Source of the DNA: Desarmillaria ectypa
Lineage: Eukaryota > Basidiomycota > Agaricomycetes > Agaricales > Physalacriaceae
DNA: 64,000 nucleotides
NCBI GenBank assembly: GCA_030407005.1
Contig: JAUDYN010000001.1
Span: 2,604,001 to 2,668,000 of the forward strand
Reading direction: 5' to 3'
Positions 47,787-58,523 of the stretch are shown here, piece after piece. The first letter of the stretch is position 1. Each line of letters starts with the position of its first letter. A program made the translations under genes and the position numbers. Below the pieces are notes generated by a model that was given only the letters and a program-made list of their open reading frames with translations, did no database searches and was not told where the DNA came from.

Positions 47787-50700
47787 TCATCCCCGTAATC
47801 CTGATTGATATTTACCCGTATTAAGAATAATGTCCTTCATCCTGCTCCAGGAAACTACGTTCTGAAGACCCTTCTTGTCCAGAGCGATAGAGAAGCCAAG
47901 GAGTTTGGTGCGAGTATGGGTACTACCGGATCCGGACCTGCTAATACTTTGCGAAGCATTCCCTTTCCCCCGTTTCAACAGTCGATGGTGCTGATTGTCA
48001 TCCGATGTTCGTTTCATGCCCACGCTGCCTTCCATAATCTGATTATCGGCATCCTTACGGGATAAAGTTCGTCGCATTGTTGTGACGGTATCCTTCTTCC
48101 GGGTACTCATTATCTCATCGGCAGTTTCCCCGATGTTACTGGTTGTAGACCGGGATGTGTGGGGGTTCCCGCGTTGCGGGGCGCCAAGGACTGTTTTATC
48201 TTGTTGACTCGTCGTACCGTCGGGGCGGGCATATCTCGATTGTGATCCTGATGGTTCCGCTGATCCGCGAACGACGGTCTGGCGCATGAAACTAGGAGCT
48301 GCCCATGCAGATGGGCTATGGCGAATGATGCTAGCCCGGGTGCGAGAAATTGATGCTCTTGTTTCCTCGAGATCGTCCACGCCTAACAGAACCTGTTTCC
48401 TTTTACGTCTAGAACGTGCAGCTATCTGTGAATGCGATCTCTGTGAATGGCTAAAGAGATCTGTCTCTGTCTCGAAGTCATCCGGATCCAATGGTCTGTT
48501 ACGGCCTGCGTTCCGGTCCTCTGTATCACTGCCGTTATGTCTTCGACCATGAGAACGTTTGGCAGAAGATTGCTTATCAAACTCCGAATCCGAGTCCGAA
48601 TCCGAGTCTGATGTTTCATCCGACGAACCATCCACATCCATATCGCGCTGAGTATTCGGGGGATTGACGGAAAGAGAGGCATTCTCAGTATTTTCTCTGA
48701 GTACGGAGGACTGTGACCCATTGTGCGATAAATCACCATCGTAGTCATCTGCAGAGAACAAAGAATCATGATCATCGATATCCTCTGTATCTCGTTCAGG
48801 CAAGTTCGCAGTCGAAGTGACAACCACTTGTTGCGAAGCTCCAGAAGGGCTAAATGGCTGAGAAAAGGGCTGTGGCAGTCGCAGAGATGGCTCAAATGGT
48901 GGCTCATCTTCAGCCGCCTGTCCGGAGAACTGATCGCTGACGTTGGGTTGCGGATGTTGTGGTAACTGCGAATGGAGTTTAGATTGTGACTGCAACTGCG
49001 GCTGTGATTGAGAGAATAATTCGTGATACTGGGTGGGAGGACATCCTTGGGACTGTGAGTATAACCATGACTGAGACTGAAGTTGTGACTGTGAAAATGG
49101 CTGTGATGAAGTATCCGAATCAGGCGCCAGAATCTTGGGAGTACTCTGTGAGTTGATTGGGAAACGATTTAGTTGGGCAGGAGGAGGAACCTTGCGAAGT
49201 TTGTCAGCGGCTAACGGTCGCCCAACAGAAGGTAATGGTCCAAGAGGTGAAGAAGACAAGAAGCCATCCTGACCTAGGGTGAAAGAGGATGGAAGGTCCT
49301 GGGGCTGGATACCAGGAAACGTCGTCGAATGCTTCTTGGAGGAGGTTGCAGATTGGGCAACTGACTTTCTGGACACCGGCCTTCGCGACGGAGAACTTGG
49401 AAGATAAATGTGACTACGGTCGTCTGTTACATCTGTCCGATTCTTTGACCCTCGGATTATCTCAGATGCAATGGTTTTTCTCGGTCGCTGCCTACGAGTC
49501 GGCAAGGACAAATGCGGCGACATGTCTCCTGGCTCGCTGCCACCGAAATCCAGCGAATCCGGTATTTTTCTTGGGCGCTCCGTCAGAATTGGTGTCGCCT
49601 CAGAAGAGACTTTCGGACACCGAGCAGGTGCTAGCGTTTCGGGAGCAGAAAGTTGGGCCTTCGATTCCTGCATCGGATTGACGGGCGTTGTGCGACTATT
49701 CCTTGGACTTGGAGACCAACTGTCCGTCAAGGGGCGAGAAGTTGTTGAAGCTTCTGAATCAGAGTCATCCTGACGTTCGTCTGCTGGTCGGGAATTGGAA
49801 TCTGTACAGGGAAATGATGTCAAGCTTCATATCACAGGGTCCGAAACTCACCATTTTGCCATGCATCAGCGTCAACCGTGGCTTTCCTGAGATACTCGGG
49901 TTGGTTGCTTTTATCCAAATGCTATATTACCATTAGCCACAGATCCTGTCAAAATGGGAAAATGCTTATACCCTAGACCACCAGTGGTCGTATTCGCGTA
50001 TTGCATTTGCGACGTCTTGATGTTCAGACATCACCTTCAGACCACCAGCTACCTTCGGTTCAGACATTTTATTAAGGCGGTCTTTGGGGGGGGAAACGAG
50101 TCCATTCTGCTGGGGCTTGCGCTGCTTTTGAGAGGTCTTCTTGGCCATGAAGGAGGTACTAATATGTCTATCAATACAACGAATGTCTTGCGGTGGAACT
50201 ATACTGACCCACCACTACCCCCTCGCCGCAGGCCATGTATCCAGTCATTCAAGTCCGGGCTGGTATGAAGCTCTGCCGGTTGACCCAGCGTATCCTTTAG
50301 AGATGTATCGGCAATGGAGAATGCATCACACTGAAGTGCAAGCTCTTCCTTGTCCGTTAGCCCTGTAGTACCCCGCAAAGGTACGCGCCGGAAAATCGGA
50401 CGAAAGGACTTGATCGATAGAACTGCTTTTTCACATTGGTCAATTGGATGACTGATGTTATGCGGTCAGTATTCTTGTTCTAGAGAAGTACTGCATGATA
50501 TGCACCGCTGTTTGTATGATTCTACTGCCTTTATAGTGAACACCACGGGAATTGTAAAAGCTTTGTCAGACACATCCACCCATATGTGCGAGTTGTCATC
50601 GACATCCCTAGGCCTGTAGCCACGAAACTACTGCAAATGAGATGAAATATATTGGAGTCAGACGAAGATGACGCACGGCGAGTAATTGCACTTTCTTGGG

Positions 50701-50796
50701 CTTGGTAGCAGGCTCTGCGCTGAAGTATCTGGCGCCAAGTCGTTGAGAAATGTCTATTAGATAGTCGTGGATCCATGGAACCAGTTTATCTGACAT
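47787..50796 (-). CDS. Candidate TPP1/Tpz1-like telomere protein (OB fold plus long tail)
   Basis: Six exons (50796-50677, 50627-50506, 50451-50209, 50158-49972, 49921-49852, 49801-47787) give 918 residues. The first 165 residues resemble the OB domain of shelterin TPP1/ACD: SDKLVPWIHDYL aligns with the LRPWIRELI start, then KKVQLLAF, a strand pair HIWVDVSDKAFTIPVVFT, and ALQCDAFSIAD like the closing strand of that fold. The rest is disordered, with Ser/Gln-rich (QSQ) and Asp-Ser-rich segments and a basic C-terminus. The two parts sit in adjacent frames separated by a TAG; splicing a 50-nt GT-AG intron (50208-50159) removes the stop and joins them in phase. Without it there would be a 188-residue OB protein followed 50 bp later by a 753-residue ORF. 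The ATG at 50895 is an alternative start. The telomere assignment rests on weak similarity. Confidence 0.55.
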
Positions 50797-50895
50797 TGAG
50801 AGACGGCGCGATTCCAAGTTGAATGTGGTTTGAGGCAAGACGCGTTGAGGGCTAAGCACGATCACGGTGGTGGCTGACAAAATTTGCTGACACAT

Positions 50896-51425
50896 AGTGT
50901 CTATGTCACCAAAAATCCAAGGGCCCTCGCGCCGTTTGTATTGCCGTTTTATCTAGTGACAAGGGTGACATTTACATGGCTGTTTCAAGCAATCAAGAGA
51001 AGAAAACTATAATATTCGATAAAGAAATGATATTGGCAAGCCTGGCAGTTTCGTACAAGCCTGGCATTTAGCCGAGACATCTATATTGTTGACGAAGCAA
51101 TATGTCGGAACAATAAAGTTAAATCCAAGAACATACAGTCAGTAATATTGCGGCCAACAGGTGTCGGGCATCAGGATCATTCACCTGCTCATGAAACAGA
51201 CCCTCCCTGTGGATTTTGAGAAGAACGATGACAAAGCCTTGGGTTACATAACTAGCACTGGCATGATCGTTTTGTTTTCAACCACGACGACGCATGAAAT
51301 GCAACAAGACGCTCATGACCACTGGCGACTATACCGACTATAGTTATACGGTTCGTGCGACAACAGAACACAGCAATACTTCAGACTTTGCTCGACAAGA
51401 ACCAGGGGCAGGTACAATCGAATGG
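50896..51425. other. Intergenic region
   Basis: This 530-base stretch between two minus-strand genes is AT-rich and has no conserved frame. It should contain the promoter of the TPP1-like gene and the 3' region of the bZIP gene. Confidence 0.45.
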
Positions 51426-52200
51426 CTACTCCTTCTGGCTGGACTCTACATTGGTATTATTCTCCGATGCCCCGTCCTTCTTGGTTTCTTCCGGCTGCTG
51501 GGAGACGGTTGTGGTAGAGGACAGCAGCTGAGCCTGGGAAAGGGCGGCACGAAGGGCGGCATTTTCGACCCTCAATTGGTCAACCAATGCACGGCATTCT
51601 TCCCAACGACGATTCGCCTCGTCTGCCGAAGCCAAGGCAGCATCTAGGAGCTGCGAACGAGACTCAAGAGCTTTAACATGCCTGGAACTAGGTAAGCAGG
51701 AGATTCAACAGATGCATTGATTCCACATACTGGTCTCGTCGTTCCCTAAATGCGCGCTGGGCCTTTCTGTTCTGCTCTGCGCGCTTGCTAGAGCTGAGGG
51801 CCCGCTGGCCTGACGACGTAGACCCGGCCTGGTCGGGTTGGGTATTCGGGGGAGGCGGCGGCATTCCACCGGGCGAGTAGTCGGTATATTGATACGCAGG
51901 CATGGCGCCCGGGGGAAGCTGATGCATGATGGTATGGGGAGGTGGAAGAACGTGTTGGAGTTGCTGGGGCTGGGTTTGAGACTGAGTGACAGGCTGCTGG
52001 GGCTGGGCAGAGTCTGGGGTCGTGGTAGGAGGAGACTTTCGTTTCCGTGGGTTACGGGATGGTGGTGTTATGGCTGGTGGTTCATCGCGCAGGCGCATAG
52101 TCTGGGGAAGAGTCTGTCCATTAGTCGACTGACCAGGCTGCTGCCCAGTCGACTGCCCAGTGTTGGTAATGTTCGTCGAGAGATTTGAAAAGTTCATCAT
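51426..52200 (-). CDS. Yap/Pap1-type bZIP transcription factor
   Basis: Two exons (52200-51731 and 51681-51426) encode 241 residues. The basic region AEQNRKAQRAFRERRDQ contains the NxxAQxxFR signature that separates the fungal Yap/Pap1 family from other bZIPs, followed by a leucine-zipper-like heptad region (HVKALESRSQLLDAALASAD, CRALVDQLRVENAALRAALS). The intron falls exactly at the end of the basic region. The N-terminal part is rich in Pro, Gln and Ser with an early RNPRKRKSP patch that could be a nuclear signal. Cys-rich redox domains of Yap1 are absent, so oxidative-stress sensing by disulfides is unlikely. The gene is head-to-head with phosphatase copy B, 132 bp apart. Confidence 0.9.
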
Positions 52201-52332
52201 TCTTTATGAACCCTCGAGGACCACAAAGTATTTGTAAGAGCCTGACAAAGGCTGACTAAGACCTCCCTAAATAGATCAACGCCCTTGCACAATATGTACA
52301 AACGCGTACCCCATTCCCAGTCCCCTCCCACC

Positions 52333-53962
52333 ATGTCTCCCTCTCTGCGCCAGCGTTTCTTTTTAAAAAGCAAGCATTTTTCGTCTCAGTCGCTGAAACA
52401 TTCACAGAATACATCCGGAAGTACTGACAGTTCGTGCTCTTGTATTCCTTGTCTCTCTTGCTCAATAATATATCAATTTAGCGACGTTAACCCCAGAGTC
52501 AGATCCCTCGACAGACGCGAGCACCCCTACTGCCCTCTCTTCCGAACCTTCTGTGTCCGACAGAAACCACGATGCATCTTTGAACACTACTCTAGCGAAT
52601 ATCCATCGCGTTCCGTTCTATCGACGCAGAAGCAATAAGTCAGATGCAGCTCTGTCTTCTTCCATCATCAAGTCTCCCACACGTCGCAGACGTGCAAAAC
52701 CATCTTTTCTTTCTCGTGTCGTCCATAGAGTCGTTCCCTGCGTACCCGATTCTAGTGCTCCCCAGCCGGATTCTGATACGCCACCGTCCGATCCATTAGC
52801 CGCTCAACTAGACAGTCATCTCAACTCATCTTTACCTTCTGATGTTGCCAATCAGCCTGATAATAACACCGCCGTAGGTCTTCCTCCCGTGATGACTCGA
52901 GATTCGTCTTCGCCCCAAGACCCAGATGTCATCGTACCTCCACCTTCCAGCGTCTATCTGTTGCCTCAGGATGAGACCGACGGTGTCACCTCGGGTGCGG
53001 TCCAGCCCCCAGGTTCTACCGGGGAACCTATTGCACGAACGCCTACTAGAGACACTGATGATTCTGAAGCTACCAGTTATATGGACGATGATGGAGATGA
53101 TACGCAAATTGATATGCAGGCTGAAGAAGATCGTCTGATCAAGAATGGCGGATATGGAATACCCATCGGGCCGGTACCTATCACCTTACTTCCGTTTATT
53201 ATTCAGTGCTTATGCGCTTCTTCGTCAACGCCTAGGACGGCATGCCGCAGCCCCTTCTACCACCTATAGCGCCTCATCACGCTGGACGCAAGTGTTTAGT
53301 TCTTGACCTCGATGAAACCTTGGTGCATAGCAGTTTTAGGGTGACTTGACTCTTCTCTTGTATAATCACTCTGATTGTTACTGAGTGTAGCAGGCCGTGC
53401 AAAACGCTGATTTTATTGTCCCCGTCGAGATTGAATATACTTGGCATCAATTCCATGTGTTGAAACGGCCAGGAGTTGACGCCTTTCTCAAGAAAATGGG
53501 TGAACTGTACGAGGTCGTTGTGTTCACAGCGAGTTTAAGCAAGGTAAATTCTGTTAGACCTTAACATTGCTTTGACTAACGTTCCCTTTCAGTATGCCGA
53601 TCCAGTGTTAGATCAATTGGATATTCACCAGGCTGTGGCGCATCGCCTATTCCGAGAAAACTGTTATAGCCATAATGGTAACTACGTTAAAGTGCGTTCA
53701 CACTTCGTGCGTTTGCGTCAACACTGCTAATAACATTGGAACCTCTCAGGACCTCTCTCAATTGGGCAGAGCCATCACAGACACCATAATTCTGGACAAC
53801 TCCCCCGCATCGTATATTTTTCATCCTAACAACGCGGTTCCTGTCTCCTCATGGTTTAATGACCCACACGACGCAGAGCTGGTGGATCTCATACCTTTTC
53901 TGATTGACCTCACCTCAGTACCTGATGTTAGAGGCATTCTGAATACCGCTCGATGTCAATGA
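52333..53962 (+). CDS. PSR/SCP-type CTD-like phosphatase (copy B)
   Basis: Six exons (52333-52420, 52482-53173, 53236-53340, 53394-53543, 53593-53691, 53750-53962) encode 448 residues. The catalytic domain has [10 protein letters not shown] (D284 and D286), [39 protein letters not shown] and [19 protein letters not shown]. The three internal catalytic exons are 105, 150 and 99 nt, identical to copy A at 41744-43560, showing descent from a duplication. The N-terminal region is shorter and largely diverged, but shares a basic-Cys patch ([17 protein letters not shown]), the DxxTSGAVxPPGSTG motif and the [10 protein letters not shown] end. The exon 4 acceptor is a CAGCAG-like tandem (TAGCAG), so a variant with one extra Gln is possible. 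Both copies look functional. Confidence 0.92.
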
Positions 53963-54260
53963 CACGCAACGTATTTGCGCATACGTGCGCTTATTTTCCA
54001 ATAATTGGTGTCCTACGACACCATCCATTCGTTGACATATATCATAATTTATTCTCGGATCTTTGTTGGGTTAATGTCTATCACGTATACACGTTGCTTT
54101 GCATATGTAGCCTTCTTACAGTTTTGTATCAACACCGTTGCAGCGATTCCACGACCTTTCATGACGAGCAGTAGATATTAGTGAATGCTACACAGAGAAC
54201 AGCCAAAACTATAAGTACTATGCTTCAAGCATCATAAATTCCAGTCTATTTTACAGGCTA

Positions 54261-56715
54261 TCAACGGTCCGGTTTGCTCCAAGACGTGCCCCCCGCCCTG
54301 GACCCTCTTCCATTATACGATCCGTTATCCTGCCACCCCGATTGACCCCGACCATTTTCACGAGACGACGTTCTCTGCTGATTATTCCAAGGTTGCTGCT
54401 GCCTTCCTTCCTCCCAGCCTTGTTTCGGAAGCCGACGATTGTCAGAATCATAGGTACGAGGCGGTCTCTCCTGATTGTTCCAGGATTGTCGCTTCCTTCC
54501 TTCCTCCCAGCCCTGTTTCTGCGGTCGACGATTGTCTGAGTCGTAGGTACGAGGCGGGCCCCTCTGCTTATCCCAACCTCCTCTCTCAGGCCGACGGCCA
54601 TTGATCTGAGACCACCCAGAATTCTCGCCACGATATCTATCTTGATTATTACAGCCCCCCCGTCGATCCTGCCGCTCAGTAACAACCCGCCCGTACTCAT
54701 CCTCATCCAAAAACTCCTCGACGGCCGGTTCCTCGACGTCTTCACCGAGAAAATGCTCATTACCAGATTCGGTGCCAGGATCTTCCTCTGAAATCACTTT
54801 TACCTTTACAGTGCTCGAGTCATAGCTTTGTTGCTGGCGAAAGAATGTCGACCCAAATTTCCCGGGTGCTCTGTACGAGATTCCGCCAGAGACGTAAGCC
54901 TCCACTTGGTTTTGAGCCATAGCGTCAGCGAATTTCGGTACTTCTTGTAATATAGTTGCAACCTCGCTACGGAGACGCTGTTCAGCACCCCCATGAGATA
55001 CTTGTATGCGTTTCGCGGAACGAATATCCTTTTCGTCGGGGAAAGGCACATATCCGCGCTGTATTTTGGTTAGAAGGTCGGGTGTAATATCTAAACAAAG
55101 TCTATAATGAAGCATTTAAAGGAAGACGGCTGCACAAACATTGGATTTCTATAGGTACGGTGGCCTTGATTCCGCTGAGAGACACGAAGTTCATTTGGTT
55201 TGAAGGGACCACTTCCACGATTCGAGCACTCCGCTTAAAGTTTCTGCCACATGCGTGCTTCAGGTAGGACAAATGACGATCAGCGCTGACGAAATCTGCC
55301 AAGATTCTCACTCACCATATGGACGTACTCTTCGATGGATTTAGCTGCATGAAAGATTATGATGTTCCCGCAGGGATCAATGTCACCCTTGAAAAAGGCT
55401 AGAATCAATGGAGTCAGCGATAGTTTCAAAGACTGAGTCAAGACTGACTAGATTCAGCGGAGATTATATAGGCTTTGATTTTTTGATCGTGGCCAAGGTC
55501 ATCTTTGGATTTTACGATGCACGCCATTACAGCTTTTCTGTAAAGACCATCATATACCTCTTGAGACATTTCACCGTCGGAGGTGTATATTATAGTCTTG
55601 TTGGATGATGCTACAACAAAAGAATGTACGTTGAGTGTGAAAATACGGTGCTAAGAGATGAGACGTTACTGATGAAGTCTGTTATATAGGTCCAGAAATC
55701 GTCCTCTAAATTGTTGACACCATCATCGGCAGGTAAGAAGGAAAGATTCGGTGGGAGGTTCCTACGAGATAGTATATCAATCAATAAAACAGGACCATCT
55801 TCCCGAGGGAATAATCCTACCATGTTCGAAAGTAACACTCGGCGAAGGAGACAGTCCTTTCGTAACTCCAGTTTAACTTTTTTTCGACGTTTAATAGGCA
55901 GATGATGGGGGTTCTCTCGGAGGAAGGAACATAATGTGTTCTCGGAGCACCTATCTTTGCTCTTGAATTAAACCTGCCTAGTGCCTCAAGAAGTCTGGAA
56001 GAATATACTATGTTAATTGCATGCAAGAAACTCTGGGAACGACATACATTTTATCAGGCTCAAAATCGCAAAGAATGAGCGACTTGCATTCATAGGGGTT
56101 GTGATATGATAGTGCAGAGGCGACAGTATCAAGTCCGGAGATCAATATACTGTATTTTTATGTCAGAATAAAGCGAAGCATAGATCCAAGTAGACGCACA
56201 CATCCGCTGTCCGGGCTGCTTCTAACACCTCAGCTGTATCAACGAGCTCGACCGACCACCTATCTTGGGCCCGTAAGAAAGCGTGAACATCTCTAGCAGT
56301 AGATAATTCTTTGAAAAGAATGATTGTCCTGGATACTCCTGGTTCGGAAGGAAGCTTGTCGATTAGATCGGCAACGGTGCTGGGTTGGTCCTTTTCCGAC
56401 ACATAAGCTGCAATAATCGAATTTCCGAGAGTAGCTGCCTCCACAGTTTCTGAGATCGCAAGAAAGGGGATCGTCAAAGGGTTATCAAGAGTCGCATGTT
56501 TGGACTTCTGAGAGATCATAATGAATGCAAGCCAGTTTATTATGTTAAGTAAATTACAGCACCTTTCCACGTATCCCAGCATCATGCGACTCGTCTTTCG
56601 GCGTTACTACCACATTGGCAGCAAGAAAACTAGTCTTTGAGAGCGAGCGAGCTCGAAGCGTCGGAAGAGCGACCAATCCCAAAGGTGCTCGACGCGAGAG
56701 AAAAAAGCGAAGCAT
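54261..56715 (-). CDS. Mitochondrial protein with faint helicase-like layout
   Basis: Nine exons (56715-56563, 56507-56200, 56149-56048, 55994-55821, 55761-55670, 55610-55449, 55398-55316, 55257-55140, 55090-54261) give 673 residues. The N-terminus MLRFFLSRRAPLGLVALPTL plus RARSLSKTSF is a typical mitochondrial presequence. Segments such as RTIILFKELSTARDVHAFL, ADVILISGLDTVASAL, NKTIIYTSDGEM and NIIIFHAAKSIEEYVHM have the strand-helix rhythm and end signature of DEAD-box helicases, but no Walker A GKT, no DEAD box and no clear motif VI are present. Residues 400-500 include RGYVPFPDEKDIRSAKRIQV, and the tail is Arg/Gly/Asn-rich with 31-residue repeats, like RNA-binding tails. I infer a degenerate, probably non-ATPase helicase-like RNA protein, but it may be unrelated. 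The exon chain is consistent in frame throughout. Confidence 0.6.
54370..54565. repeat. 93-bp tandem repeat in the coding tail of the mitochondrial protein
   Basis: Two copies of a 31-residue unit (PPRTYDSDNRR...KQGWEEGR...WNNQ), with degenerate flanking copies, are encoded here. The DNA copies are nearly identical over most of the 93 bp, so the duplication is recent and copy number may vary among strains. Confidence 0.8.
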
Positions 56716-56814
56716 GCTCGGAATCGGTCCGAGTTTCGGAGTTACTCTCCACGAGCACGTGATATATATGTTCGACGTGAGATCGGACAGCTCCATCATC
56801 CATTTCTATCATTC

Positions 56815-57912
56815 ATGTCGGGCGGTATGTTTTTCAATCTTATAGGTACCGCAGCTGAAATGAAGTCTTGTATAGAGACAACATCTGCCCATCGCACAAT
56901 GGACGCCAAGAAGATCGTCTTCATCGCTCTGACCGTGGCGTTGAGCGTCGCCGTCGTCGCCATCCTCATTTTTGCCATTCGAGAAATTCAAGCTAAAAAG
57001 ACAACCACCCATAGATGCTTTTTTCGCCGTGATATTACTGCCGACGTATTGCTGCATTCGGATTCAGAAAAGGCGATTCACGACACAGACTATCCTTTCA
57101 CCGAGACACTCTCTTCAACACCCGAAATCTCTACAAAAACCCATACTTCTACGCTTGCCAGACTGTCTCGGATTGTTGAGCAGGATATCGTGTTCTCGCA
57201 CTCTCGCACGTCGTCTGTTGACATTGCCTTTCCTCTGCTATCAACTTTCACACATGTCGACGCGAACACTGCTACCTCAATGTCCATACAGGCGGGACTT
57301 CAGTGCATGTCAAGACGAGGTATACTCCGAAAAGTTCCTCACGAAGAGCCGATTTCTTCGGAAACCATCTCTGACTTTGCAGATAGCTTGTCTTTCCAAA
57401 GTATATCGAGTTCATCGATGACTTCTATTTCTACGGTGGCCACGGAATCTAGCTTTTTGGACGAGGAGCGCGAAGACGAAGCATACCAAGTTCAGAGAGC
57501 GCAGACGCAGAGTATGGAGATTCAACGAGGCATTCTATTGACATGGGAAGTGTTACGTGCATCAGTCCTTGATCCGGTCGCAGACACCCCAGAAGTTATC
57601 ATCTCTACTGTTCCAGTCGACAGTGAAACCCAACATGTATCTCTCAGCATGGATACGAGTCTATTGCACGTACAAGCTCCATCAATACTAGTCACGCATC
57701 CTAGTACGAGCACCATTGAATCCAGCACTAGCAGCGTGTCCATTGACCTGGCCGATTTTCCTCTCCCTCCTACGCCTGGTGTCATACCTGTTGGTAAACT
57801 AACGGTATCTACAGACGTCGTCACGGGTGGCCGTCTAGATTTCGGCGATTCGGACAAGCGGTCGACTCTGGAGCAGTTTATCATGCTCTACGGAAGCACC
57901 ACCCAGATGTAG
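56815..57912 (+). CDS. Single-span membrane protein, unknown
   Basis: One exon encodes 365 residues. A membrane span (IVFIALTVALSVAVVAILIF, about residues 34-53) follows a short N-terminus without a cleavable signal, so the protein is a signal-anchored type. The rest is a Ser/Thr-rich, low-complexity cytosolic or lumenal region containing SRRGILRKVPHEEP and PLPPTPGVIPVGKL. No family is recognised. Translation may start at 56815 or at the in-frame ATG 56899 (MDAKKIVF), which would leave only three residues before the basic-flanked span. It is head-to-head with the mitochondrial protein gene, 99 bp apart. Confidence 0.68.
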   Translation: MSGGMFFNLIGTAAEMKSCIETTSAHRTMDAKKIVFIALTVALSVAVVAILIFAIREIQAKKTTTHRCFFRRDITADVLLHSDSEKAIHDTDYPFTETLSSTPEISTKTHTSTLARLSRIVEQDIVFSHSRTSSVDIAFPLLSTFTHVDANTATSMSIQAGLQCMSRRGILRKVPHEEPISSETISDFADSLSFQSISSSSMTSISTVATESSFLDEEREDEAYQVQRAQTQSMEIQRGILLTWEVLRASVLDPVADTPEVIISTVPVDSETQHVSLSMDTSLLHVQAPSILVTHPSTSTIESSTSSVSIDLADFPLPPTPGVIPVGKLTVSTDVVTGGRLDFGDSDKRSTLEQFIMLYGSTTQM

Positions 57913-58106
57913 GAAAGATTACGTTGAGGCGTCTGTTTGTATGATATTGGCGTAGTTTACGGAAATTGTACTTCTACCACCCTTCACCGTCTCCGTCCGA
58001 TCTTTCTTGATGCGGCAGTACTTTTTGCTTCCGTCTTCGCTCACGCTAGCAAAGAAATTAAGTGTCGTTCTCATCAACATCTTCTCAATTGCTAGTCAAG
58101 GGATCT

Positions 58107-58500
58107 TTAAAGTACTTGTAGGCGATCCCACAGGTCGGCCAGACCCGCCTGAATGACTGGAGTATCCGCTCCGAGAATCATAGAAAGATGTGTTACCAAG
58201 GGCTGGGACGAAGAACGCGATAGCTCTAGATCCCGGATCGAGTTCGACTGTGTGTGTGCCACAACCATGTAGCGGTGGAAAGGACCGCGGACTTGCACTC
58301 TGGCGAACTGACTCCAGTTAACAAGTATATAGAACCTAAGAATGTTATATTGCATCACGTTGACTCGGGAGTAGCATCAAAACAAATGGTAGTCACTTGG
58401 CCACGAAATGTACAAGATGTTTGGTGATTGCGGATGCTATAAAACAGTTAGAAATTACAAAGTTTACTTCCAGCCAACTATCCTTTCAATTAGTCCTTCG
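58107..58500 (-). pseudogene. Orphan coding remnant, no start found
   Basis: Two exon-like blocks on the minus strand join across a GT-AG intron (about 58414-58353): an upstream block reading SAITKHLVHFVAK and a longer one reading FYILVNWSQFARVQVRGPFH, then VVAHTQSNSIRDLEL and LSMILGADTPVIQAGLADLW before a TAA at 58107. The composition is protein-like, but no start codon or further upstream exon is visible before the MMS2 stop at 58524. It could be the decayed end of a gene, a very small gene with an unseen first exon, or chance. I do not recognise a family. Confidence 0.25.
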
Positions 58501-58523
58501 TCGTGCACATGTTGATTATGGCT

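Noticed and set aside
48590..48625. GAATCCGAGTCC-type direct repeats, considered as a regulatory array or CRISPR
   Set aside because: They encode the Asp-Ser run of the TPP1-like protein tail. There are no spacers, and CRISPR is not expected in a fungus.
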